Below, one piece after another: positions 1 to 5,441 of a DNA stretch of 7,095 nt (positions are counted from its first letter, which is position 1; each line of letters begins with the position of its first letter). The stretch comes from an uncultured Caryophanales bacterium (GTDB lineage Bacteria > Bacillota_I > Bacilli_A > Acholeplasmatales > Anaeroplasmataceae). The stretch covers positions 1 through 7,095 of the forward strand of contig CAKZZJ010000180.1 of assembly GCA_937885165.1 (NCBI GenBank), written 5' to 3'. The notes under the pieces were generated by a model. It searched no databases. It worked only from the letters and a program-made list of their open reading frames with translations, and was not told where the DNA came from. The position numbers and the translations under genes are program-made.

Positions 1-85
1 ATCATAAAAAGTGCTGCGAGAATAAGGTAGCTATAGTTATTGCTGATGTTTCAGGAAAAGGCATTCCCGCAGCACTTTTTATGAT
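1..85. repeat. Perfect 18-bp inverted repeat at the window edge, probable fold-back artefact
   Basis: Bases 1-18 are the exact reverse complement of bases 68-85, with a 49-base loop. The right arm lies in the conserved PP2C motif (residues PAALFM), where it makes sense. The left arm encodes HKKCC, where the family normally has a hydrophobic/acidic segment just before the ENKVAIVIADVSGKG strand. The repeat stops being complementary at base 19 and is cut by the window start. A palindromic fold-back of a contig end explains this better than a real hairpin. Confidence 0.7.
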
Positions 86-1025
86 GCGTGGCAAGGCTAT
101 TATCAAAGAAAAAATAATCTATTCAAAGACTTTGAGTGATGTATTTTATGAAGCTAATAATCTTCTTTACGAAAATAATAAAGAAAATTTATTTATAACT
201 TGTTTTCTAGCAGTAATTGATCTTAATTCAGGAAAAATGGAATATATAAATGCTGGTCATAATAAACTTGTTGTTATAAGGGATGGCAAAGCTTTTGAAC
301 TTGATTCAAAAACTAATTTCGTTTTAGGTGGAATTGAAGATTTTAATTATGAATCAGAAGAATTTATGCTTAATCAAAACGATAAATTATTCTTCTATAC
401 TGATGGTGTAACAGAAGCACAGGATATAGATGGTAATTTATTTGGTATAGAAAGATTACTTTCATCACTTACAGAATATGCAAATTTATCACCTGAATTA
501 ATTGTATCAAGTATATCAAGTGATTTAGATAAATATTCAGATGTACAATTTGATGATATCACAATGATTGTCTTTGAGTATTCTAATGTTGCACTAATAT
601 CAAGTGAAAATCCATCAACAAAAGGGCTTATTACAGTAACTGAAAAAATAAGTGAACATATAAAGAAAAATAAATTATCTGATGAACTAAATGCCAAAAT
701 CTCTATTATTATAGATGAATTATATTCCAATAAAGTCAAATATGGCTTTAAAGGAATAAACCATCCTTTAATTATTGTTAAAGGAAAATATGAAGATAAA
801 GAAAACCGCTATATCTTAACATTTATCGATAATGATCTAGAGTTTAATCCTTTAAAGAATGTAAAGGAACCTACAATGAGTGATAATCTAGATGATTTTG
901 AAGAAGGCGGATTAGGATTATTTATTGTAAATTCGTTCGCAACAAATATTAAATATTTAAGGATGGAAGAACAAAATATTTTAATAATCGAAAAAGATTT
1001 AAATGAAATGGGGGAGAAAAAGTGA
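1..1025 (+). CDS. SpoIIE/PP2C-family serine phosphatase fused to an RsbW-like ATPase domain (5' partial)
   Basis: The reading frame is open from base 3, so the 5' end lies outside the window; the ATG at 81 is internal. Counting from the codon at base 3, residues 13-26 hold the PP2C/SpoIIE metal motif (IADVSGKGIPAALF, Asp15). NAGHN follows at about 83-87, then FYTDGVTEA (Asp134) and DDITMIV (Asp184/185). Residues from about 195 to the end form a GHKL ATPase domain like RsbW/SpoIIAB: N-box ELYSN (Glu239, Asn243), G1-like DNDLEFNPL and G2-like GGLGLFI at about 302-308. Known for the family: such fusions set the phosphorylation state of anti-sigma antagonists in partner-switching stress signalling, usually through an N-terminal sensor, which is not visible here. 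No antagonist or sigma factor lies in the window, so the target is unknown. The stop overlaps the next gene by 4 nt, implying translational coupling. Bases 1-18, encoding an atypical HKKCC start, are probably an artefact. Confidence 0.9.
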   Translation, partial: HKKCCENKVAIVIADVSGKGIPAALFMMRGKAIIKEKIIYSKTLSDVFYEANNLLYENNKENLFITCFLAVIDLNSGKMEYINAGHNKLVVIRDGKAFELDSKTNFVLGGIEDFNYESEEFMLNQNDKLFFYTDGVTEAQDIDGNLFGIERLLSSLTEYANLSPELIVSSISSDLDKYSDVQFDDITMIVFEYSNVALISSENPSTKGLITVTEKISEHIKKNKLSDELNAKISIIIDELYSNKVKYGFKGINHPLIIVKGKYEDKENRYILTFIDNDLEFNPLKNVKEPTMSDNLDDFEEGGLGLFIVNSFATNIKYLRMEEQNILIIEKDLNEMGEKK

Positions 1026-1414
1026 AAGAAGTATATGATTTTTTAAAAGGTGCTGGAGTATATTATCTTGCGACAATAGAAGATAATAAACCAAAAGTAA
1101 GACCTTTTGGTACAGTGGATATATTTGAAGATAAATTATATATCCAAACTGGTAAAGCTAAAGATGTATCAAAGCAGTTAGAAAAGAATCCAAATGCTGA
1201 AATATGTGCATTTAAAGATGGCAATTGGGTAAGATTATCGGGTGTATTGGAAAGAGATGAGAGAATTGAAGCCAAAAGACATATGCTTGATAATTATCCT
1301 TCACTTAAAAAAATGTATGATGCAGAAGATGACAATACAGAAGTATTGTATTTTAAAGAAGCAACTGCTACATTTTATTCATTTACTGAAAAGCCGAGAA
1401 CAATTAAATTTTAA
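1022..1414 (+). CDS. Pyridoxamine 5'-phosphate oxidase-family (FMN-binding split-barrel) protein
   Basis: This is a 130-residue single-domain protein. The start is GTG, overlapping the TGA stop of the phosphatase gene; it is set by a GGGGGAG ribosome binding site at 1010-1016, 5 nt upstream. The N-terminal pattern LATIEDNKPKVRPFGTV (residues 16-32, with Arg27), then KLYIQTGKAKDVSKQL (38-53) and a later WVRLSGVLE strand, is typical of short FMN-binding split-barrel proteins of the PPOX-like family. The family contains true pyridoxamine phosphate oxidases, but short members like this one are mostly uncharacterised flavin reductases or flavin/haem-binding proteins. I infer FMN binding, not vitamin B6 synthesis. 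It is expected to be cytoplasmic: there is no signal peptide or membrane segment. It is the last gene of its operon, as a terminator follows within 15 nt. Its coupling to a partner-switching phosphatase suggests a shared redox or stress context, but this is inference. Confidence 0.88.
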   Translation: MKEVYDFLKGAGVYYLATIEDNKPKVRPFGTVDIFEDKLYIQTGKAKDVSKQLEKNPNAEICAFKDGNWVRLSGVLERDERIEAKRHMLDNYPSLKKMYDAEDDNTEVLYFKEATATFYSFTEKPRTIKF

Positions 1415-1427
1415 AAAATATCTGATT

Positions 1428-1454
1428 AGGGTTCGAAAGAACCTTTTTCTTTTT
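1428..1454 (+). terminator. Rho-independent terminator after the PPOX-like gene
   Basis: The stem AGGGTTC (1428-1434) pairs with GAACCTT (1439-1445), with one G-U pair, around a GAAA tetraloop. The T-rich tract TTTTTCTTTTT (1444-1454) follows. It lies 13 nt after the stop codon and ends the phosphatase/PPOX transcription unit before the metal-efflux promoter. Confidence 0.88.
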
Positions 1455-1491
1455 AAATGAGAAAATTTATTTAAAATTAAGCAAATATGTA

Positions 1492-1519
1492 TTGACACGG
1501 CAAGAATAATATGTATAAT
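1492..1519 (+). promoter_or_regulatory. Sigma-A-type promoter of the metal-efflux operon
   Basis: The -35 box is TTGACA (1492-1497) and the -10 box is TATAAT (1514-1519); both are perfect consensus, with a 16-bp spacer. Transcription should start near 1525-1527, inside the palindrome at 1523-1542. A promoter this strong is expected to need a repressor. Confidence 0.88.
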
Positions 1520-1522
1520 AAT

Positions 1523-1542
1523 AGTTGAATAGTTGTTCAACT
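1523..1542. promoter_or_regulatory. ArsR/SmtB-type operator overlapping the transcription start
   Basis: The inverted repeat AGTTGAA (1523-1529) / TTCAACT (1536-1542) contains the core TGAATA-GT-TGTTCA (1526-1539). This matches the TGAAYA-N2-TRTTCA pattern known for SmtB/CzrA/CadC-type metal-sensing repressors. It sits immediately downstream of the -10 box, where bound repressor would block RNA polymerase. The regulator gene is not in the window, so the assignment rests on site similarity and on the metal-efflux genes downstream. Confidence 0.7.
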
Positions 1543-1562
1543 GTTCAGATGGAGGGAGTAAA

Positions 1563-1769
1563 ATGGAAAAAATTATTAGATTTAGAAATCTTTGTTGTGC
1601 TAACTGTGCACAGAAGTTAGAAAAGAAATTAAATAAAATTAAAGGTGTTGATGCAACAATGTCATTTGTTGCAGGTAAAATATTATTAGAACTTGATGAT
1701 GAAAAGAAACTTGATGAAGTCATCGCAGTATGTAAAAAAGAAGAACCAGATATGGAAATAATATTATGA
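1563..1769 (+). CDS. Small heavy-metal-associated (HMA) domain protein with a CCANC metal site
   Basis: The product has 68 residues and is a lone ferredoxin-like HMA domain. The metal loop at residues 10-16 is LCCANCA, so the usual CxxC pair (Cys12, Cys15) is preceded by a third cysteine (Cys11). The loop leads into the helix KLEKKLNKI and a GVDATMSF strand, as in HMA domains. The ATG at 1563 is chosen because GGAGGGAG lies 4 nt upstream of it at 1551-1558; an upstream in-frame TTG at 1533 falls inside the operator and before that site. The ATG of the ATPase gene overlaps the TGA of this one (ATGA), so the two are translationally coupled. Domains of this kind normally form the N-terminus of CadA/ZntA ATPases. 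Here it is a separate cytoplasmic polypeptide that probably passes metal to the pump or regulates it. A general metallochaperone role is also possible. Confidence 0.88.
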   Translation: MEKIIRFRNLCCANCAQKLEKKLNKIKGVDATMSFVAGKILLELDDEKKLDEVIAVCKKEEPDMEIIL

Positions 1770-3670
1770 CAAAAGAAAATAAAATATTAACTATAAGAAT
1801 CATAATTGCGATTGTATTTTGGACTGCTGCAATCATTTTAGAACATGTACTTGAAGATACATTTGCAAATGAAATGATTTATATGCCTTTATATGTAGTA
1901 AGTTATTTAATCGCAGGTTATGATGTAATTATTAAAGCAATTAAAAAGATACCATCTGGTAGTTTTTTAGATGAAGATTTCTTGATGTTTATTGCATCAA
2001 CAGGTGCATTCTTATTAAGAATATTTGGAGATAAAGAATATAGTGAAGCATCAGCTGTTATGATTTTCTTCCAGGTTGGCGAAGTATTTGAAGGTATAGC
2101 TGTAGAAAGAAGTAAAAATGCCATTTTAGATACTATCAATCTAAAAGTCAACAAATGTTATTTGAAAAATGGTGATGAAGTAGCACCTGAATCACTTAAA
2201 ATTGGTGATGAGATACTAGTTAAGCCAGGTGAAATGGTACCAGTTGATTCTTATGCACTTACTGATGGTATAATTAATACTGCATCTTTAACAGGAGAAC
2301 CATTAGATATTTTAGTTAAAGAAAATGATGTTGTTCTATCAGGTTCTGTAAATACAAATAAACCTTTATATTTAAGTGTCAAAAATGAATATTTTGATTC
2401 TACCGCAACCAAGATTTTAGATATGGTAGAAAATGCTACAATGCGTAAAGCCAAAAGAGAAAAGCTTATCAACAAATTTGCTAAAGTCTATACCCCAATC
2501 GTCGTAGGAATAGCCTTGGTAATCGCAACTATCGTGCCACTTATTATCTCTTTAGCTACTGAATTTAGCGGTGCACTTTGGTCATCTTATCTATATGTTG
2601 CTATAACATGTTTAGTTGTATCTTGCCCTTGTGCTCTTGTAGTGTCAGTTCCACTTACTTATTTTGCAGGAATCGGTGCCAATGCTAAAAATAAAATTAT
2701 TATTAAGGGTGGAGTAAATCTTGAAGATTTAGCCCTTGTAAATAATGTAATTTTAGATAAAACAGGCACACTTACTCATGCATCTTTTGAAATAACCAAT
2801 ATATATGGTGACAAAGAAGAAACATTAAAAATTGCCAAAGGTCTTGAAAAAGCATCAACACACCCTCTTGCAGTTGCTGTTGCCAAAGAAGAAGTTGATG
2901 GATATGATTTCGATATTAAAGAAATCGCAGGTTATGGTATGGAAGGTATTAAAGATGATATTAGATATCTTTGTGCTTCAACTAAATTACTTGATAAATA
3001 TAATATCGAATATCCTAAATTTGATGATGCAGGTAATATATTATATGTAACTAAAGATGATAAATATGTCGGTGCGATTGTATTGGAAGATTCAATTAAG
3101 AAAGAAGCTTATGAAAATATAGCTGAACTTCATAAGATGAATAAAAACATCTATGTTTTATCAGGTGATTCAGAAAAGAACGTAAAAAGTGTATGCGATA
3201 AGCTTGAAATCAAAAATTATTATGCATCCTTGCTTCCTGAAGATAAAGTTAAAAAGGTTGAAGAAATTATCGAAAAAGGTGATGGCAAATGCTTATTTGT
3301 CGGCGATGGTATAAATGACGCACCTGTACTGGCTTTGGCGGATGTTGGGGCATCTATGGGTCAAATAGGCTCAGATGCAGCGATAGAAGCATCTGATGTA
3401 GTTATCTTAAATGATAATTTAAAAGCCATACCTACAACACTTAAGATAGCTAAAAAGACAAGAAGGATCGTATATGAAAATATTTGGATATCTATAGGCG
3501 TAAAGGTAATAATATTATTCTTGGCAATATTATTTAATTTACCAGCCTTTGAGGGAATCAAGCTTCCAATGTGGGTTGCAATATTTGGTGATGTCGGTGT
3601 ACTTATATTAGCGATATTAAATTCAATAAGAGCGCTATTTATAAAAGATAAAAATAAAATAAAAGAATAA
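1766..3670 (+). CDS. cadA: P1B-type ATPase, Zn(II)/Cd(II)/Pb(II) exporter (CadA/ZntA type, without its own HMA domain)
   Basis: This 634-residue P-type ATPase starts directly with membrane helices at about residues 8-30 and 38-58; it has no N-terminal HMA domain, which is instead encoded by the overlapping upstream gene. Visible motifs are: actuator TGEP (176-179), membrane metal site SCPCA (CPC at 287-289), phosphorylation DKTGT (Asp331), nucleotide-binding HP (366-367) and hinge GDGINDAP (513-520). Lys580 in the penultimate helix and Asp609 in MWVAIFGDVG of the last helix match the conserved Lys and Asp of P1B-2 pumps such as ZntA. The loop between these two helices is several residues longer than in ZntA. 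CPC plus this Lys/Asp pair argues for divalent soft metals (Zn, Cd, Pb) and against Cu(I). The predicted role is ATP-driven efflux at the cytoplasmic membrane. Expression should follow the ArsR-like operator upstream, and a terminator lies just downstream. Choice among Zn, Cd and Pb cannot be made from sequence. Confidence 0.95.
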   Translation: MTKENKILTIRIIIAIVFWTAAIILEHVLEDTFANEMIYMPLYVVSYLIAGYDVIIKAIKKIPSGSFLDEDFLMFIASTGAFLLRIFGDKEYSEASAVMIFFQVGEVFEGIAVERSKNAILDTINLKVNKCYLKNGDEVAPESLKIGDEILVKPGEMVPVDSYALTDGIINTASLTGEPLDILVKENDVVLSGSVNTNKPLYLSVKNEYFDSTATKILDMVENATMRKAKREKLINKFAKVYTPIVVGIALVIATIVPLIISLATEFSGALWSSYLYVAITCLVVSCPCALVVSVPLTYFAGIGANAKNKIIIKGGVNLEDLALVNNVILDKTGTLTHASFEITNIYGDKEETLKIAKGLEKASTHPLAVAVAKEEVDGYDFDIKEIAGYGMEGIKDDIRYLCASTKLLDKYNIEYPKFDDAGNILYVTKDDKYVGAIVLEDSIKKEAYENIAELHKMNKNIYVLSGDSEKNVKSVCDKLEIKNYYASLLPEDKVKKVEEIIEKGDGKCLFVGDGINDAPVLALADVGASMGQIGSDAAIEASDVVILNDNLKAIPTTLKIAKKTRRIVYENIWISIGVKVIILFLAILFNLPAFEGIKLPMWVAIFGDVGVLILAILNSIRALFIKDKNKIKE

Positions 3671-3677
3671 AATTTTT

Positions 3678-3711
3678 AGGTTCTTGTCGGTTGGCGATAA
3701 GAACTTTTTTT
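3678..3711 (+). terminator. Rho-independent terminator of the metal-efflux operon
   Basis: The stem GTTCTTGTC (3680-3688) pairs with GATAAGAAC (3696-3704), including one G-U pair, around a 7-nt loop. Seven T follow (3705-3711). It begins 9 nt after the ATPase stop codon. Confidence 0.88.
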
Positions 3712-3741
3712 CAATTTCATAGGTGTCAAAATTATACTATG

Positions 3742-3782
3742 CAAAACAAAAACACTAGAGCGATAGTCATAATCTCTAGTGT
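3742..3782 (-). terminator. Terminator of the zinc-ribbon membrane protein gene
   Basis: A perfect 9-bp stem, ACACTAGAG (3752-3760) and CTCTAGTGT (3774-3782), encloses a 13-nt loop. Read on the minus strand it is followed by TTTTGTTTTG (3751-3742), a good release tract. On the plus strand the following T-run is interrupted by A, so it should act mainly on minus-strand transcripts. It lies about 70 nt past the stop of the minus-strand gene and faces the terminator of the efflux operon. Confidence 0.75.
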
Positions 3783-3854
3783 ATTTTAAAATTTTGTTAT
3801 ATTAATTCCTATTTTAATTAGCCTAATCTTTTATATTTTATAATGACTAAATAA

Positions 3855-4286
3855 TCACCACCACCAGTATATAAAATTGCTAATTGTTACATACAAAATC
3901 GCACATGAAATAACAAAATAACTAATTGCTTTTAACACTATATTTCTTTTTTTGGTAATTAATCCAAAAATAAATGTTAAAAGACCAGATATGAACGAGA
4001 ATATGCCAAAAATTAAAACCATGTAAGCCCTGCCATAAAAATATCCATGAAAAAACAAGAATACCATAGAAAAAGTTGTTATGGAAATCATGCTAAATAT
4101 TTGAAATAAATTCTCTATCTTGCTTGTTTTTTCATTACCTCCTTTATTAATAGGCCTTTTATCTACATCATATTTAGCTAATTCCCTTTGTATATTTTGG
4201 CTATAATCATTTGTAAGGCAACCACATTTCGGACATAAAAAAGCATCATCATTTAATTCAGCACCACATTTTACACAATATTTCAT
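3855..4286 (-). CDS. Zinc-ribbon protein with three predicted membrane helices, function unknown
   Basis: The product has 143 residues. The N-terminus is a short zinc ribbon with CVKC (Cys4, Cys7) and CPKC (Cys18, Cys21), plus an extra Cys23. A hydrophilic, Lys/Asn-rich linker (about 27-58) follows, then three hydrophobic segments at about 60-82, 87-112 and 118-140; the C-terminus ends in three Trp. Zinc ribbon followed by membrane helices is a common Firmicute architecture, but members are mostly uncharacterised and I do not assign a role. The start is supported by AGGAGG (4302-4297) 10 nt upstream on the minus strand. The predicted transcription start is almost at that site, giving a leader of under 20 nt. 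The gene is single, flanked by its own promoter and terminator, and its promoter holds a G8 run that may make expression switchable. Confidence 0.8.
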   Translation of the reverse strand: MKYCVKCGAELNDDAFLCPKCGCLTNDYSQNIQRELAKYDVDKRPINKGGNEKTSKIENLFQIFSMISITTFSMVFLFFHGYFYGRAYMVLIFGIFSFISGLLTFIFGLITKKRNIVLKAISYFVISCAILYVTISNFIYWWW

Positions 4287-4309
4287 ATATTATCTTCCTC
4301 CTATTTTTT

Positions 4310-4336
4310 ATTATACACCCCCCCCATTTTTGTCAA
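4310..4336 (-). promoter_or_regulatory. Promoter of the zinc-ribbon gene with a short, poly-G spacer
   Basis: Read on the minus strand, the -35 is TTGACA (4336-4331) and the -10 is TATAAT (4315-4310), both perfect. The spacer is only 15 bp (AAAATGGGGGGGGTG), two below the optimal 17. Eight of its bases are one run of G. Transcription would start near 4303, right beside the AGGAGG ribosome binding site. Confidence 0.82.
4318..4325. repeat. Homopolymeric C8/G8 tract within the promoter spacer
   Basis: Eight consecutive C on the plus strand (G on the minus strand) stand out in AT-rich intergenic DNA. The tract lies entirely between the -35 and -10 boxes of the minus-strand promoter, so changes in its length would directly change promoter spacing. 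Confidence 0.9.
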
Positions 4337-4406
4337 GACATTCGAATAAATTGATTAATTCAATTTTTTATGCTTATCTAATTTTAATAAATTATTAAAA
4401 ATGATG

Positions 4407-4435
4407 TTGACAAAATATATCGGATACGATATAAT
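4407..4435 (+). promoter_or_regulatory. Sigma-A-type promoter of the OhrR-like / ferritin-like operon
   Basis: The -35 TTGACA (4407-4412) and -10 TATAAT (4430-4435) are perfect consensus with the optimal 17-bp spacer. Transcription should start near 4442, giving a leader of only about 13 nt before the ATG at 4455. A palindrome fills the right half of the spacer and overlaps the -10. Confidence 0.88.
4416..4433. promoter_or_regulatory. Palindromic operator overlapping the -10, probably for the OhrR-like repressor
   Basis: TATATCG (4416-4422) and CGATATA (4427-4433) form a perfect 7-4-7 inverted repeat around GATA. Its position between the promoter boxes and over the -10 fits autorepression by the MarR-family protein encoded immediately downstream, as is usual in the family. 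The bases do not closely match the B. subtilis OhrR site, so assignment to this regulator is inference. Confidence 0.65.
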
Positions 4436-4454
4436 TTGTTTGAAGGTGAAAGAA

Positions 4455-4892
4455 ATGGATGATAATGAATTATTATTGCTCAGCAATCAAGTGTGTTTTC
4501 CCACATATGCTGTAGCTAATAAAATTATAAGAAGATATCAGCCCCTTTTAAAAGAATTAAATCTAACATATACCCAGTATGTTGTTATGATGGTACTTTG
4601 GGAACATAATGAAGTAAATGAAAAAGATTTGGTTAAATCTTTATATCTTAAAGCTAATACTTTAACTGATTTACTTTCGAATTTAAAGAAAAAAGGATTC
4701 ATAGAAATTGAAAAAAGTAAAGAAGATAAAAGAAATATTATAATCAGGCTTACAGAAGAAGGAATGAATCTTAGAAAAAAAGCTATAAATGTTCCTAAAA
4801 CTTTAAGAGAAGAACACTGGTTATCTAATGAAGAATTTGAAACATATGTTAAGCTATTATATAAATTACTTAATGGTAATTGGGGCAAATAA
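4455..4892 (+). CDS. OhrR-type MarR-family regulator with a single redox-sensing cysteine
   Basis: The product has 145 residues, close to the usual length of OhrR. The start at 4455 is chosen because AGGTGA (4444-4449) lies 5 nt upstream; an in-frame ATG at 4401 lies upstream of the promoter and cannot be transcribed from it. The N-terminus NQVCFPTY holds the only cysteine, Cys14, matching the peroxidatic Cys15 of B. subtilis OhrR. Tyr18, Tyr28 and Tyr39 (in NLTYTQY) match Tyr19, Tyr29 and Tyr40, which cradle the oxidised cysteine in that protein. The winged helix follows: recognition helix about 66-80 and wing about 82-100 with EDKR. Family knowledge: organic hydroperoxides or hypochlorite oxidise the cysteine and release DNA. 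Its likely targets are its own promoter and the ferritin-like gene 40 nt downstream. No ohr peroxidase is visible nearby, so a MgrA/SarZ-like role is an alternative. Confidence 0.88.
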   Translation: MDDNELLLLSNQVCFPTYAVANKIIRRYQPLLKELNLTYTQYVVMMVLWEHNEVNEKDLVKSLYLKANTLTDLLSNLKKKGFIEIEKSKEDKRNIIIRLTEEGMNLRKKAINVPKTLREEHWLSNEEFETYVKLLYKLLNGNWGK

Positions 4893-4932
4893 ATTCATTT
4901 ACTAAAAAGTCAGAAAAGAGGAGGAAAAGAAA

Positions 4933-5379
4933 ATGACTAAAGTAGAATTATTAAAAGAATTTGCAAAAGGATGGTTTGGAAACAGCCAGCAACATTCAAT
5001 TCATGCACAGCTACTTTCTAATAGGGGTTTTAAGAAATTAGCTGATAAGATTATGGCTGAATCTGATGAAGAATGGGAAGAAGCAAAAGAAGTAAACAAG
5101 AGATTAATTGAATTAGGAGAAACTCCTGTTGTTGCAATATCAGAATATCCAGTTATTACTGATATTAAAGAAATGCTTGAATATGACTGCAAAGAAAGCA
5201 CTGAAGCGCTTCCTGCTATGAGTAGAGCACTTGCTATGTTTGATGATGATTATGTAACTAAAAATATGTTCCAAAAATTCATAATTGATGAACAGGAACA
5301 CTATAACTGGGTAAAAGAACATCTTAATCTAATAAAAGAAATCGGTTATGAAAATTATTTAATCGAAATGATTGGATAA
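4933..5379 (+). CDS. Ferritin-like (bacterioferritin/Dps-related) four-helix protein with an altered diiron site
   Basis: The product has 148 residues and is acidic and helical. By-eye alignment to bacterioferritin is good over SIHAQLLSNRGFKKLADKI (22-40), ESDEEWEEA (43-51) and DEQEHYNWVKEHLNLIKEIG (119-138). Candidate iron ligands are Glu47 and Glu50 (the family has Glu51 and His54), Glu88 or nearby (Glu94), and Glu120 with His123 (Glu127, His130). The first-helix Glu18 appears to be replaced by Trp14, and no Met haem ligand is obvious. Family function is iron oxidation and storage or peroxide detoxification in the cytoplasm; activity here is uncertain because the site is incomplete. The start is fixed by AGGAGG (4919-4924), 8 nt upstream of the ATG. 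It shares a transcript with the OhrR-like gene, with no promoter or hairpin in the 40-nt gap, and ends at a strong terminator. Induction by peroxide is therefore expected. Confidence 0.8.
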   Translation: MTKVELLKEFAKGWFGNSQQHSIHAQLLSNRGFKKLADKIMAESDEEWEEAKEVNKRLIELGETPVVAISEYPVITDIKEMLEYDCKESTEALPAMSRALAMFDDDYVTKNMFQKFIIDEQEHYNWVKEHLNLIKEIGYENYLIEMIG

Positions 5380-5383
5380 ATTT

Positions 5384-5407
5384 AAGCTCTCGTGAAGAGC
5401 TTTTTTT
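5384..5407 (+). terminator. Rho-independent terminator of the OhrR-like / ferritin-like operon
   Basis: The stem AAGCTCT (5384-5390) pairs with AGAGCTT (5396-5402) around a CGTGA loop. The T-run spans 5401-5407. It starts 4 nt after the stop codon of the ferritin-like gene. Confidence 0.9.
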
Positions 5408-5413
5408 CTACAT

Positions 5414-5437
5414 AAAAAAAGGGCTTTTTCAAGCCCT
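5414..5437 (-). terminator. Rho-independent terminator of the membrane-anchored protein gene
   Basis: Read on the minus strand, AGGGCTT (5437-5431) pairs with AAGCCCT (5426-5420) around a GAAA tetraloop, and a T-run (5420-5414) follows. It starts 4 nt past the stop codon. Together with the plus-strand terminator at 5384-5407 it separates two convergent genes within about 60 bases. Confidence 0.9.
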
Positions 5438-5441
5438 AATT

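Noticed and set aside
81..83. ATG at 81 as the true start of the phosphatase gene
   Set aside because: The frame continues upstream through the conserved PP2C motif at bases 39-80 to the window edge, so this Met is internal.
395..739. Minus-strand open frames opposite the phosphatase, ATPase, regulator and ferritin-like genes
   Set aside because: They lie antisense to genes with clear family motifs, lack ribosome binding sites, and show composition typical of shadow frames.
1533..1565. In-frame TTG at 1533 as the start of the HMA protein
   Set aside because: It lies within the operator, just after the predicted transcription start, and upstream of the GGAGGGAG site that serves the ATG at 1563.
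4348..4366. AAATTGA / TCAATTT hairpin between the divergent promoters
   Set aside because: It is AT-only apart from one G-C pair, lies outside both promoters, and is plausible by chance in this composition.
4401..4457. ATG at 4401 as the start of the OhrR-like gene
   Set aside because: It precedes the -35 box of the only good promoter; the ATG at 4455 has a ribosome binding site and gives the expected OhrR N-terminus.
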